Part shown: positions 1 to 5,526 of the stretch, piece by piece
Position numbering within the stretch: the stretch's first letter is position 1
How the letters are laid out: every line of letters starts with the position of its first letter
Assembly: GCA_034430425.1 (NCBI GenBank)
Contig: DAOUEK010000089.1
Location: forward strand, 1 to 5,839
DNA length: 5,839 nucleotides
DNA from: WVZH01 sp034430425
Lineage (GTDB): Bacteria; Chloroflexota; Anaerolineae; Anaerolineales; E44-bin32
Reading direction: 5' to 3'
Notes under the pieces: generated by a model
What the model was told of the DNA's origin: nothing
Databases searched by the model: none
Seen by the model: the letters and a program-made list of their open reading frames with translations, nothing else
Position numbers and translations under genes: made by a program

Positions 1-138
1 ATCCGCGCGTAAAAGGCGTTGTCCACAGGTTTCCCCTGGGAAGTGCGCATCGGCAAGCACGATTTCATCGCCGTGTCCCATACGATACAAGATGGAAAGT
101 AAATCTGGTGAAATCAAGGGGGATATTCCGATCAACAT
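1..138 (-). CDS. fucU: L-fucose mutarotase (FucU/RbsD family), 3' part beyond window edge
   Basis: This is the N-terminal 46 codons of a FucU-type mutarotase, which interconverts alpha and beta anomers of L-fucose (and related sugars) in the cytoplasm. The translation starts MLIGISPLISPDLL, then has the family's GHGDE motif at residues 21-25 (His22 is the conserved, probably catalytic histidine) and DAHFP at residues 30-34. Both fit FucU rather than RbsD, whose equivalent segments as I recall them read GHTD and DAGLP. A full protein would have about 140-150 residues, so roughly two thirds lies outside the window. The ATG at 138 is preceded by AGGAG (minus strand, 148-152) with 9 nt spacing, which supports this start. 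It is the last visible gene of the cluster, 376 bp beyond the binding-protein gene, and may be cotranscribed or have its own promoter. Family assignment is secure; the exact substrate is inferred. Confidence 0.9.
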   Translation of the reverse strand, partial: MLIGISPLISPDLLSILYRMGHGDEIVLADAHFPGETCGQRLLRAD

Positions 139-278
139 AACTTGTTACTCCTATACTTAAGCAAGCGAAATGCTCCACACAGCATGTCCACTTTGTTCTG
201 GCTACAGCTTTGGAACTCTCGATATTTGAATTCAACACAAAGCAACAATATTTCTCGTATCATTGCCTATTGCGCTAT

Positions 279-292
279 AGGTAACGTTCTTG
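279..292 (-). promoter_or_regulatory. Degenerate LacI-family operator half upstream of fucU
   Basis: On the minus strand this reads CAAGAACGTTACCT. It keeps one full half plus the centre (AACGTTACC) of the operator TGGTAACGTTACCA found elsewhere in the window, while the other half has diverged. On the minus strand it is followed by TATAGC, a possible -10-like hexamer, much as the perfect copy at 4085-4098 is followed by ATATTG. It lies about 140 bp upstream of the fucU start, so it could bring fucU under the same regulator. A single preserved half-site may be weak or fortuitous. Confidence 0.4.
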
Positions 293-386
293 GTCACAGG
301 ATGAAAAAATTTCTTTACTATCGTTAAGGGATTCTATTCAGTTGCCAACGGCTTCCTATTAAGACTGTTCTCTTAGTGAATCTGAT

Positions 387-398
387 TTCCCTAGGGAA
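387..398. repeat. Perfect 12-bp palindrome TTCCCTAGGGAA
   Basis: A self-complementary 12-mer in the binding-protein/fucU gap. It is unrelated in sequence to the AACGTT operators. It could be a binding site for another regulator or chance; no second copy was seen in the window. Confidence 0.3.
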
Positions 399-460
399 TA
401 AATCGCTTTCTATATCGCCTACTGAAATGCGACCATGCCTAATCGCCCTCTCAACAAGGC

Positions 461-496
461 GTGGACGGTCCGCGCATGAAAGCACAGACCGTCCAC
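461..496 (-). terminator. Stem-loop after the binding-protein gene, no U-tract
   Basis: GTGGACGGTC (461-470) and GACCGTCCAC (487-496) are perfect 10-bp inverted arms around a 16-nt loop, starting 19 nt past the binding-protein stop codon. In the minus-strand transcript the stem is followed by GCCTTGTTGAG, so the T-run of an intrinsic terminator is missing. It may be a 3' stabilising hairpin that protects abundant binding-protein mRNA, a partial terminator, or a Rho-dependent end. Confidence 0.5.
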
Positions 497-514
497 AGAA
501 GATCTACTTGGAGA

Positions 515-1576
515 CTAGTAGAGCACGTTCTGAGCATCCTGAGAATCAATGTTGTCCTGGTCAACGATAATGAAACCCGTGTCGACGAAGTGTTCAACCG
601 CAATGCCGTTAAAGGCAACTTCGTAGGCAGTCATGACTCCCAAATAGCCCATGTTATAGGAGCTTTGAACAGCAATGGCCTGGAGTGTGCCGTTTACGAC
701 CATTTCCTGCAGGACACTATTGCCATCGAATCCAATCGCCGCAATCTTCCCCGCGAGTCCTGCCTGCTCGATTGCGCGGCCCATACCGATAGCAGTCGGT
801 TCATTGGCGCCAAAGATACCCACCAGATCCGGGTTGGCTTGGAGCACATTCGTAGTCTGGTCGAGTGCGGTGGGCATGTCAGCGTTGGAATACTGAGTCG
901 TAACAACCACCAGATTCGAGTTTGCCGCGATGTAATCCTTGAATCCACCCACGCGCCCGATCTCGGAACCTACGCCGGCGACGTATGACATGACCGCAAT
1001 ATTGCCGGTGTCGCTACCAGTGTTTGCCATAACTTCCTCAATGAGCCTCTTGGCACAGGCTTCACCTGCCGCATAATTGTCTGTCGCAAGGAATGATACG
1101 TAGTTGTCTTCTGAACCTTCAAGCAGCGAGTCGATGATGACAACAGGAATGCCGGCAGCCTTTGCCTTTTCTACAGCCGGGATGAGGGCATTGACATCTG
1201 AGGGAGCAAGTACAATCGCCTTGACGCCGCGGTCGATTGCGCTCTCGACGATGTTGATCTGCTCGTTGATGTTACTCTCAGATTGGGCTCCCAGGAAGGT
1301 GACCGTGAGTTTTGGGGTCTGCCCCCGGAGCTCGTTCTGGGCGTCCATTGCCCCCGTCTGGACATTCTGCCAGAAACTGGAGTTTCCGGTCTTGACGATA
1401 ACCGCAATCTCCCCACCCTCTTCTGCTGCCATGTCGGGAGCGGAGGTAACTTCGACGATCTTCGTAACCTCAACTTCTTTCTCTACGACTTGCGGGGTTG
1501 CCGTTGCACCGCATCCTGCCAAGACGAGAGAAATAGCCATGAGAAGGCTTGTTAAAGCGAAAAGTTTCTTATTCAT
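515..1576 (-). CDS. Sugar ABC transporter substrate-binding lipoprotein (ribose/PBP1 type)
   Basis: Extracytoplasmic receptor that captures a monosaccharide and delivers it to the permease. The 353-residue product has a lipoprotein signal peptide (Lys-rich start, hydrophobic core, lipobox LAGC with Cys22) and a charged linker at about 29-44 built from Val/Glu/Lys/Thr. A Peripla_BP_4-type domain follows from about residue 55. Residues at ligand-site positions of ribose-binding relatives can be seen: SSFW (66-69), ID (148-149), GR (207-208), GANEPTA (256-262), GFDG (282-285) and AVQ (302-304). The ATG at 1576 is chosen because it starts the signal peptide and has AAAGGAG (1586-1592) 9 nt upstream; the open frame extends 26 codons further but would spoil the signal peptide. 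It lies 136 bp after the permease, and that gap has two TCCGGA hexamers (1665-1670, 1696-1701) that could pair in the mRNA. Substrate is uncertain; FucU nearby points to L-fucose or a relative. Confidence 0.93.
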   Translation of the reverse strand: MNKKLFALTSLLMAISLVLAGCGATATPQVVEKEVEVTKIVEVTSAPDMAAEEGGEIAVIVKTGNSSFWQNVQTGAMDAQNELRGQTPKLTVTFLGAQSESNINEQINIVESAIDRGVKAIVLAPSDVNALIPAVEKAKAAGIPVVIIDSLLEGSEDNYVSFLATDNYAAGEACAKRLIEEVMANTGSDTGNIAVMSYVAGVGSEIGRVGGFKDYIAANSNLVVVTTQYSNADMPTALDQTTNVLQANPDLVGIFGANEPTAIGMGRAIEQAGLAGKIAAIGFDGNSVLQEMVVNGTLQAIAVQSSYNMGYLGVMTAYEVAFNGIAVEHFVDTGFIIVDQDNIDSQDAQNVLY

Positions 1577-1712
1577 TTCTTTCTTCTCCTTTGAAATAAT
1601 TGGTTGGTAGAACGGATCGTGGTAGCTTTGACGATTTTTCATTATATGAAGCAAGCACCTCCTCTCCGGACAAGAGCAAAGTGGGGAGTGCGATATCCGG
1701 ATCTCTCATTTC

Positions 1713-2723
1713 TCACTTTCGGCTTCTGAGTTGATCAACCGTTACCGCGCCAATGACCACGAGACCAATAACAATCTGTTGCATAAAGTAATTCGCACCC
1801 TGCATTGTGAGTCCCACCGTTAATATTCCGATAATGAAAGAACCAATCACTGTTCCTACTACCGTGCCTACGCCGCCCATAAGGCTTGTGCCGCCGATAA
1901 CGGCGGCAGCAATGGCATTCATCTCGTAGCCAATTGCGCTGTTGGGTTGGGATGTGATCATCCGTGAGGCCAGAATGATGCCGACAAGCGCCGTAAGCAA
2001 GCCACAGAAAATGTAATTGATGATTTTGACCTGATGAATCTTGATCCCGGCAAGTCGTGCAGCCTCTTCGTTCGACCCCACAGCGTAGGTGTACCGGCCG
2101 AGCCGAGTTTTTGCGAGGATGAAATTAAATACGAATGCCACTGCGACCATGATCAGCACCGGGTAGGATATGCCAGGGAATTCTGGTCCGGTCCCAAGGA
2201 TGGTGCCATTGCCTAACTCGCCGAAGCCTCCTGGTGCCGGCTTTGCATTCGCATTCGTAATCGTAAGAGCAACCCCTCTGGCAACCATCATCATGCCGAG
2301 CGTTGCAATGAACGGAGGCAGCTTCATTTTGGTGATCATCAGTCCGTTAACCAAACCGCTTACGACTCCAACAAGCAGCCCGATGATCATGCTGAGCCAG
2401 ATGGGAACTCCTTCAAGGGAAACCATCACGGCGATGGTGCCGGACAGGGCAACAATCGATCCGATGGAGAGATCGATACCGCCCGTGATGATCGTGAAGG
2501 TCACACCGATACCCATGAGAGTAATCGTGCTGGTTTGCAGGGCAAGCGTGAGAACACTTCGCACGGTAAAGAAATTCCTGGCCGTGATTGAGAAAATAGT
2601 AAACAACACAGCAACCGCAAATAAGCGAATGAACCTATCAATAGCCAAACCGCGTTTCGCAGATGCCTCCCTGTCGCGAAAAGATTCTTCCTTACTGATT
2701 TTTTCCGTTGCTATCTCGCTCAT
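1713..2723 (-). CDS. Sugar ABC transporter permease (RbsC/FrcC type, BPD_transp_2)
   Basis: Integral membrane subunit of a ribose/fructose-class importer; at 336 residues it has the usual family length and probably works as a homodimer. After a charged cytoplasmic N-terminus of about 30 residues come many hydrophobic segments. Family landmarks are GGIDLSIGS (81-89), LPPFIATLGMM (135-145), the ATPase-contacting loop GRYTYAVGSNEEAARLAGI (209-227), and the AIAAAVIGGTSLMGG segment (270-284). The ending DQLRSRK is typical. The ATG at 2723 has AAGGAAAGAG upstream (about 2729-2738). Its ATG overlaps the TGA of a possible small ORF (ATGA), which would suggest translational coupling if that ORF is real. 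It is flanked by the ATPase and the binding-protein gene in the same orientation, so the three probably form one transcript. Confidence 0.95.
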   Translation of the reverse strand: MSEIATEKISKEESFRDREASAKRGLAIDRFIRLFAVAVLFTIFSITARNFFTVRSVLTLALQTSTITLMGIGVTFTIITGGIDLSIGSIVALSGTIAVMVSLEGVPIWLSMIIGLLVGVVSGLVNGLMITKMKLPPFIATLGMMMVARGVALTITNANAKPAPGGFGELGNGTILGTGPEFPGISYPVLIMVAVAFVFNFILAKTRLGRYTYAVGSNEEAARLAGIKIHQVKIINYIFCGLLTALVGIILASRMITSQPNSAIGYEMNAIAAAVIGGTSLMGGVGTVVGTVIGSFIIGILTVGLTMQGANYFMQQIVIGLVVIGAVTVDQLRSRK

Positions 2724-2890
2724 GGTTGCTCTTTCCTTTTAGTAAACATTTTGCCTCTCGCCGATATGTCCTCATTAATTTTCGAGGCCTGCCCGGTGGC
2801 GGGATTGAGTACTTTGATCCACGCCGGATCAGCGCTGCTGTGGGCTGCCGCCAGGTTTCCCATAAGTAGAAGCGGGGTACGATACATCAT
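2720..2890 (-). CDS. Possible small protein coupled to the permease start
   Basis: A 56-codon frame fills most of the 225-bp ATPase-permease gap. It begins MMYRTPLLLMGNLAAAH and ends FTKRKEQP. Signs that it could be real are a GGAG at 2900-2903, 9 nt before the first ATG, and a stop that overlaps the permease start as ATGA, the layout of translationally coupled genes. The product has a short hydrophobic N-terminal stretch and a polar, Lys-rich C-terminus, with no family I recognise. Against it: the frame stays open upstream into the ATPase gene, so openness alone means little, and ATGA overlaps arise by chance. It could also be a relic of a longer ATPase tail, but the ATPase already ends normally. 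Unproven. Confidence 0.35.
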   Translation of the reverse strand: MMYRTPLLLMGNLAAAHSSADPAWIKVLNPATGQASKINEDISARGKMFTKRKEQP

Positions 2891-2948
2891 GCCGAATATC
2901 TCCAGCGGGTTTGAAGAATTCAAGTCAATACCCTTTCCCTTGCCCACA

Positions 2949-3743
2949 TCAGTCACATTCTTCCTCGGGAAAATCATTTCGGGCACCAACGATATAAGCG
3001 ACCACTCGTTCTCGGAAATCATGGATGTCACCGGTGACGGGATAATCGCAAACTTTACGCCCATGACGCAGTACAACCATTCGCTCGCTCACCCGGTAAA
3101 TATCCTCCAAGCGGTGACTGATGACGATGATCGAACAGCCCTGCGCTTTAAGTTCCCGTACTAAATCGAGCACCTTGTCAATGGCCGCCACGCTCAAAGC
3201 CGCAGTAGGCTCATCCATGATGATGACCTTGGCGTTGAAAGCCGTCGCCCGGGCAATCGCCACTGCTTGACGCTGGCCACCTGACAGCCTCTCCACACCC
3301 AGGCGTACAGAGGAGATGTCGATCTTGAGACGATCGAGCAGGCGTTGCGTCTCTTCTTCTATATGGCGCTGGTCGATCACGCCAAACAGGCCAAGTTGTA
3401 CAGACATCTCTTCCCGTCCCAAAAAAACGTTGGCGGACACACTAAGGTGGTCGACAAGAGCCAAATCCTGATACACCATCTCGATACCTATTTGGCGCGC
3501 ATCCAAAGGATTGTTTAAATGCACCTTCTTGCCTTCGATGAAGATCTCTCCTTCGTCAGGGATGTAGGCTCCACTGAGAATTTTCATCAGGGTGGATTTC
3601 CCCGCGGCGTTGTCGCCCACCAAACCCAATACCTCATTGTTATGCAGTGTCAGATCTACACCGCGCAGCGCGCGGACCGCCGCAAAACTTTTCTTGATAC
3701 TCCGCATTTCAACAATGGGGTTAGCCTCTGTCAAAGGTTTCAT
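2949..3743 (-). CDS. Sugar ABC transporter ATP-binding protein, single domain (FrcA-like)
   Basis: ATPase subunit that powers sugar import from the cytoplasmic face. The 264 residues hold one complete ABC domain: Walker A GDNAAGKST (43-51), Q-loop YQD (Gln92), signature LSGGQRQ (153-159), Walker B VIIMDE (173-178, catalytic Glu178) and switch His210 in VISHR. The length fits single-domain FrcA-type ATPases, not the roughly 500-residue tandem RbsA type, so two copies must pair in the complex. The usual SALD D-loop is replaced by ALSV. The ATG at 3743 is preferred over an upstream in-frame one at 3785, because AAGGAG (3750-3755) sits 6 nt before it and the homologous domain starts shortly after. 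It is the first transporter gene after a long leader; the permease follows 225 bp later. Confidence 0.94.
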   Translation of the reverse strand: MKPLTEANPIVEMRSIKKSFAAVRALRGVDLTLHNNEVLGLVGDNAAGKSTLMKILSGAYIPDEGEIFIEGKKVHLNNPLDARQIGIEMVYQDLALVDHLSVSANVFLGREEMSVQLGLFGVIDQRHIEEETQRLLDRLKIDISSVRLGVERLSGGQRQAVAIARATAFNAKVIIMDEPTAALSVAAIDKVLDLVRELKAQGCSIIVISHRLEDIYRVSERMVVLRHGRKVCDYPVTGDIHDFRERVVAYIVGARNDFPEEECD

Positions 3744-4074
3744 CGCAAGCTCCTTGAGTTTTGCGCAAAAAAAGGTTCCTTTCACCGATAAGAAAGTGAA
3801 TCACTGCCACGACGTCACGAAAGCTGACAAGTCACCGCGAGCATGACGGGAATCCCTTGGAAGCGTTCTCCACATTGAGTATCATCTCTCGCGGGCGTGA
3901 TGCGCATCTTGTATCCATTTGTACATACCTTGATATCGATATAATTGAATTGCACTGTAGATCTTCGATGATTGCAGGCTCGATACTGTGAAAATGGAAT
4001 CTCCGAATTGGAATTGTTGAGATTTTACTGGACCATCAACGCATCAACTTTTCCGAGATATTGCGGCTGAAGAG
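3744..4074 (-). other. Long leader upstream of the transporter ATPase gene
   Basis: If transcription starts just after the candidate promoter at 4081-4109, about 330 nt of untranslated leader precede the ATPase. I see no recognised riboswitch and no strong attenuator. It holds a perfect 12-bp palindrome (3759-3770) just upstream of the ATPase ribosome binding site, and short frames without a Shine-Dalgarno match, such as a 30-codon one starting MRITPARDDTQ. On the opposite strand there is a TATAAT (3940-3945) with TTGTAC (3919-3924) only 15 bp upstream; it leads to no plausible gene. Confidence 0.4.
3759..3770. repeat. Perfect 12-bp palindrome TTTTGCGCAAAA
   Basis: A self-complementary 12-mer that ends 3 bp upstream of the AAGGAG of the ATPase gene, continued by an A-run on the plus strand (to 3773). 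It has no loop, so it is a poor RNA hairpin. A DNA-binding site is possible but unproven. Confidence 0.3.
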
Positions 4075-4080
4075 CAATAC

Positions 4081-4109
4081 AATATGGTAACGTTACCACA
4101 AGTTGGCAA
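4081..4109 (-). promoter_or_regulatory. Candidate transporter promoter
   Basis: Minus-strand TTGCCA (4104-4109) and CATATT (4081-4086) are separated by 17 bp, matching the sigma70 consensus at 5 of 6 and 4 of 6 positions. A perfect operator occupies the spacer, as expected for a repressed promoter. It begins 17 bp after the regulator's stop codon and would transcribe the ATPase, permease and binding-protein genes. The -10 is imperfect, and readthrough from the regulator promoter is an alternative. Confidence 0.5.
4085..4098. promoter_or_regulatory. Perfect LacI-family operator TGGTAACGTTACCA
   Basis: A perfect 14-bp palindrome with a central CpG, the step into which the hinge-helix Leu of LacI/PurR-type regulators inserts. 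The same core (GGTAACGTTACC) recurs in the regulator's own promoter region, so the adjacent regulator is the natural ligand. Its position between the candidate -35 and -10 suggests that binding blocks RNA polymerase. Confidence 0.8.
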
Positions 4110-4126
4110 AAATATTCAATTCTGTA

Positions 4127-5143
4127 TCAACTGCTCATTTTCTTCCGCTTTGGGCCTGTGGATTCGCGTTCTATGATTTCTGTAGGCAAGACTAAATTTT
4201 GACACTCTCCAGTGAGTTCACCTGAAATACGCTTCAGCAACAGTTCAGTCGCCATTCGCCCCATCTCATAGGCTGGCTGATAAGCAATAGTTAAAAAAGG
4301 CACCAGGAGCATCGATTCGGGAAAATCATCAAATGCGACAACGGAGACGTCACCAGGCACATCGAACTTGAGATCACGCAAAGCTTTAATAATCCCAATC
4401 GCAATATAGTTGTTGGCACCAAATATGGCCGTCGGCTTTGGCGAATGCATCATCACCTGCCTGGCGAATTTATAGCCACTTTCCTGGTTAAACATCCCGT
4501 AATAAACCTGCTCGTATTCCTCTAAGCCTGATTCGGCCAATGCTCGCCGATAGCCAGCTGCACGGTCGACTGAAGTAGATACATCTTTGGGTCCGGTAAT
4601 TGTGGCGATTCGTTTATGCCCTAGTCCGATCAGCAGCTCAATCAAATGATAGGCGCCATTTTCTGAGTCAGATCGTACACAATCGATTTTGACGCCCGAC
4701 ACGTGGCGATCGAGTGCCACAACGTTAATGTCGTTTGAGAGCAAGAACTTGATTGTCTTTACATTTCCACATGAAGGAACCAAAAGAACGCCATCTACCT
4801 GCCGCTGCGCTATTAGATTGGCATATTTTTCTTCTTTTGCTTCAGACTCATCCGTGTTGCAATAGACAACCGTAAAGTCGAAAGTCCCCGCCGCGTCTTC
4901 AACCCCTCTGGCCATTAACGTAAAGTACGGATTGGTGATATCTGTGACAACCAACGCCAGCGTCTTTGTCTGTTTTGAGCGTAGTCCGCGGGCTAGCGTA
5001 TTAGGAACATATCCCAGTTCCTTGACCGCCGCTTCAACACGCTCCCTGGTAGCCTGGCTAACGTAACCCGAGTTATTAATGACTCGAGAAACTGTGATCG
5101 GCGCTACCTTTGCGCGCTTTGCTACGTCAAGAACTGTGGGCAT
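4127..5143 (-). CDS. LacI-family transcriptional regulator
   Basis: A 338-residue sugar-responsive DNA-binding regulator, the typical LacI/GalR length. The N-terminal helix-turn-helix covers about 3-23 (TVLDVAKRAKVAPITVSRVI), followed by the hinge helix PNTLARGLRS (47-56), whose Leu54 is the likely minor-groove wedge. The rest is a periplasmic-binding-protein-like effector domain from about residue 60 (LALVVTDITNPYF), with FGANNYIAIG and VVAFDDF motifs in the second lobe. The ATG at 5143 is chosen because it places the helix-turn-helix at the very N-terminus, as in relatives. A TTG at 5188 would add 15 atypical residues and lie inside an operator. The Shine-Dalgarno match before 5143 is weak. 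It is encoded just upstream of the transporter on the same strand, with operators at both promoters, implying autoregulation and control of the transporter. The inducer is probably the transported sugar or a derivative. Confidence 0.94.
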   Translation of the reverse strand: MPTVLDVAKRAKVAPITVSRVINNSGYVSQATRERVEAAVKELGYVPNTLARGLRSKQTKTLALVVTDITNPYFTLMARGVEDAAGTFDFTVVYCNTDESEAKEEKYANLIAQRQVDGVLLVPSCGNVKTIKFLLSNDINVVALDRHVSGVKIDCVRSDSENGAYHLIELLIGLGHKRIATITGPKDVSTSVDRAAGYRRALAESGLEEYEQVYYGMFNQESGYKFARQVMMHSPKPTAIFGANNYIAIGIIKALRDLKFDVPGDVSVVAFDDFPESMLLVPFLTIAYQPAYEMGRMATELLLKRISGELTGECQNLVLPTEIIERESTGPKRKKMSS

Positions 5144-5182
5144 CTCTTTGCTTTTATAGGTTAATCGAAAAAAACGGATATA

Positions 5183-5196
5183 TGACAACGTTATCA
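5183..5196. promoter_or_regulatory. Imperfect operator TGACAACGTTATCA
   Basis: A 14-bp near-palindrome (one mismatched pair) that shares the AACGTT core of the other operators. It abuts the next site exactly, with centres 14 bp apart, in the 5' untranslated region of the regulator. A second dimer bound here could extend or strengthen repression. Confidence 0.6.
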
Positions 5197-5210
5197 GGGT
5201 AACGTTACCA
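5197..5210. promoter_or_regulatory. Operator GGTAACGTTACC at regulator transcription start
   Basis: The 12-bp core 5198-5209 is a perfect palindrome identical to the core at 4086-4097. It begins 2 bp downstream of the predicted -10 of the regulator promoter, so it covers the likely start site (near 5205). That is a classic autorepression position. Confidence 0.78.
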
Positions 5211-5211
5211 G

Positions 5212-5240
5212 ATCATTTCATATTTTACGGCAATTGTCAA
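5212..5240 (-). promoter_or_regulatory. Promoter of the LacI-family regulator gene
   Basis: Minus-strand TTGACA (5235-5240, perfect -35), a 17-bp spacer and AATGAT (5212-5217, 4 of 6 to TATAAT). The predicted start near 5205 leaves a leader of about 60 nt before the ATG at 5143. Two operators follow directly. A transposon-like element ends 26 bp upstream of the -35. Confidence 0.75.
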
Positions 5241-5266
5241 GAGAGTCGCGCTGAGAGTTATTTTGA

Positions 5267-5305
5267 AGCGTGTCAGAGCTTGTGAGACAAAATCAAGGCG
5301 AAAAT
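5267..5305 (+). repeat. Left terminal inverted repeat
   Basis: Starts AGCGTGTCAGAGCTTG and pairs with 5527-5565; 30 of 39 positions match, including 13 in a row at the outer end and an AATCAAG block further in. Confidence 0.7.
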
Positions 5306-5319
5306 TAATTGAGACACTT

Positions 5320-5378
5320 CGGACAAATTCCTATGGAATAACCAATTACGTACGGAATAGCGCCAAATCCATGCGAAA
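5320..5378 (-). repeat. Left internal motif copies, inverted orientation
   Basis: Two copies of the element's 19-bp motif (TGGCCAAATACnnnTGAAA form) lie at 5320-5338 and 5360-5378; the second is closer around CCAAAT. A weaker third candidate is at 5296-5314. They are in the opposite orientation to the right-hand array, as expected for transposase-binding repeats at two ends. Confidence 0.5.
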
Positions 5379-5397
5379 ACCTACACTCCCTGTTGGG

Positions 5398-5512
5398 TTT
5401 CATTCATATCTGGCCAGGCTACGGAGTAAATGTCTGTTATTTCACAGTTATTTGGCCGGTTATTACATAAGTATTTGGCCAAACCTGCAGTTATTTCACT
5501 TGTATTTGGCCA
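5398..5512 (+). repeat. Right internal array of four TTTCAnnngTATTTGGCCA repeats
   Basis: Four 19-bp copies at 5398-5416, 5440-5458, 5463-5481 and 5494-5512. The TATTTGGCC half is best conserved; the first copy reads ATATCTGGCCA. Spacings between copies are uneven (42, 23 and 31 bp), so this is not a simple tandem repeat or CRISPR array. Probable binding sites for the element's transposase. Confidence 0.7.
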
Positions 5513-5526
5513 AAATTTCTCCAGGG

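Larger units (their letters stand above)
139..514. other. Gene-free gap between binding-protein gene and fucU
   Basis: These 376 bp have no convincing gene on either strand. They contain the fucU ribosome binding site (148-152), a degenerate operator half (279-292), a 5-bp inverted repeat CCTAT/ATAGG (266-281), a perfect 12-bp palindrome TTCCCTAGGGAA (387-398) and a strong stem-loop (461-496) just after the binding-protein stop. The gap is long for an operon interior and could carry a separate fucU promoter, but I find no convincing -35/-10 pair. A 61-codon frame at 142-327 on the plus strand lacks any family resemblance and is not called. Confidence 0.6.

Noticed and set aside
461..988. 175-codon plus-strand frame
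   Set aside because: Antisense to the binding-protein gene, no domain seen.
1104..1610. 168-codon plus-strand frame
   Set aside because: Antisense to the binding-protein gene; composition is a mirror of its codons.
1577..1654. 26-codon N-terminal extension of the binding protein
   Set aside because: It would bury the signal peptide; the ATG at 1576 has a good Shine-Dalgarno sequence.
2170..2742. 190-codon plus-strand frame
   Set aside because: Lies antisense to the clearly conserved permease gene; openness is a codon-bias shadow.
3767..3790. Intrinsic terminator from AAAGG/CCTTT plus T-run upstream of the ATPase
   Set aside because: The stem is at most 5 AT-rich pairs with a 2-nt loop, too weak to terminate.
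3919..3945. Plus-strand TTGTAC ... TATAAT promoter
   Set aside because: Spacer is 15 bp and no plausible plus-strand gene follows; probably chance in AT-rich leader DNA.
5144..5188. Upstream TTG start extending the regulator by 15 codons
   Set aside because: The extension precedes the usual N-terminal helix-turn-helix and overlaps the operator at 5183-5196; the ATG at 5143 fits the family.
5398..5512. CRISPR-like array
   Set aside because: Copies are degenerate, spacings uneven (42, 23, 31 bp) with almost no spacer in one case, and inverted copies exist on the other side; it fits transposon-end repeats.
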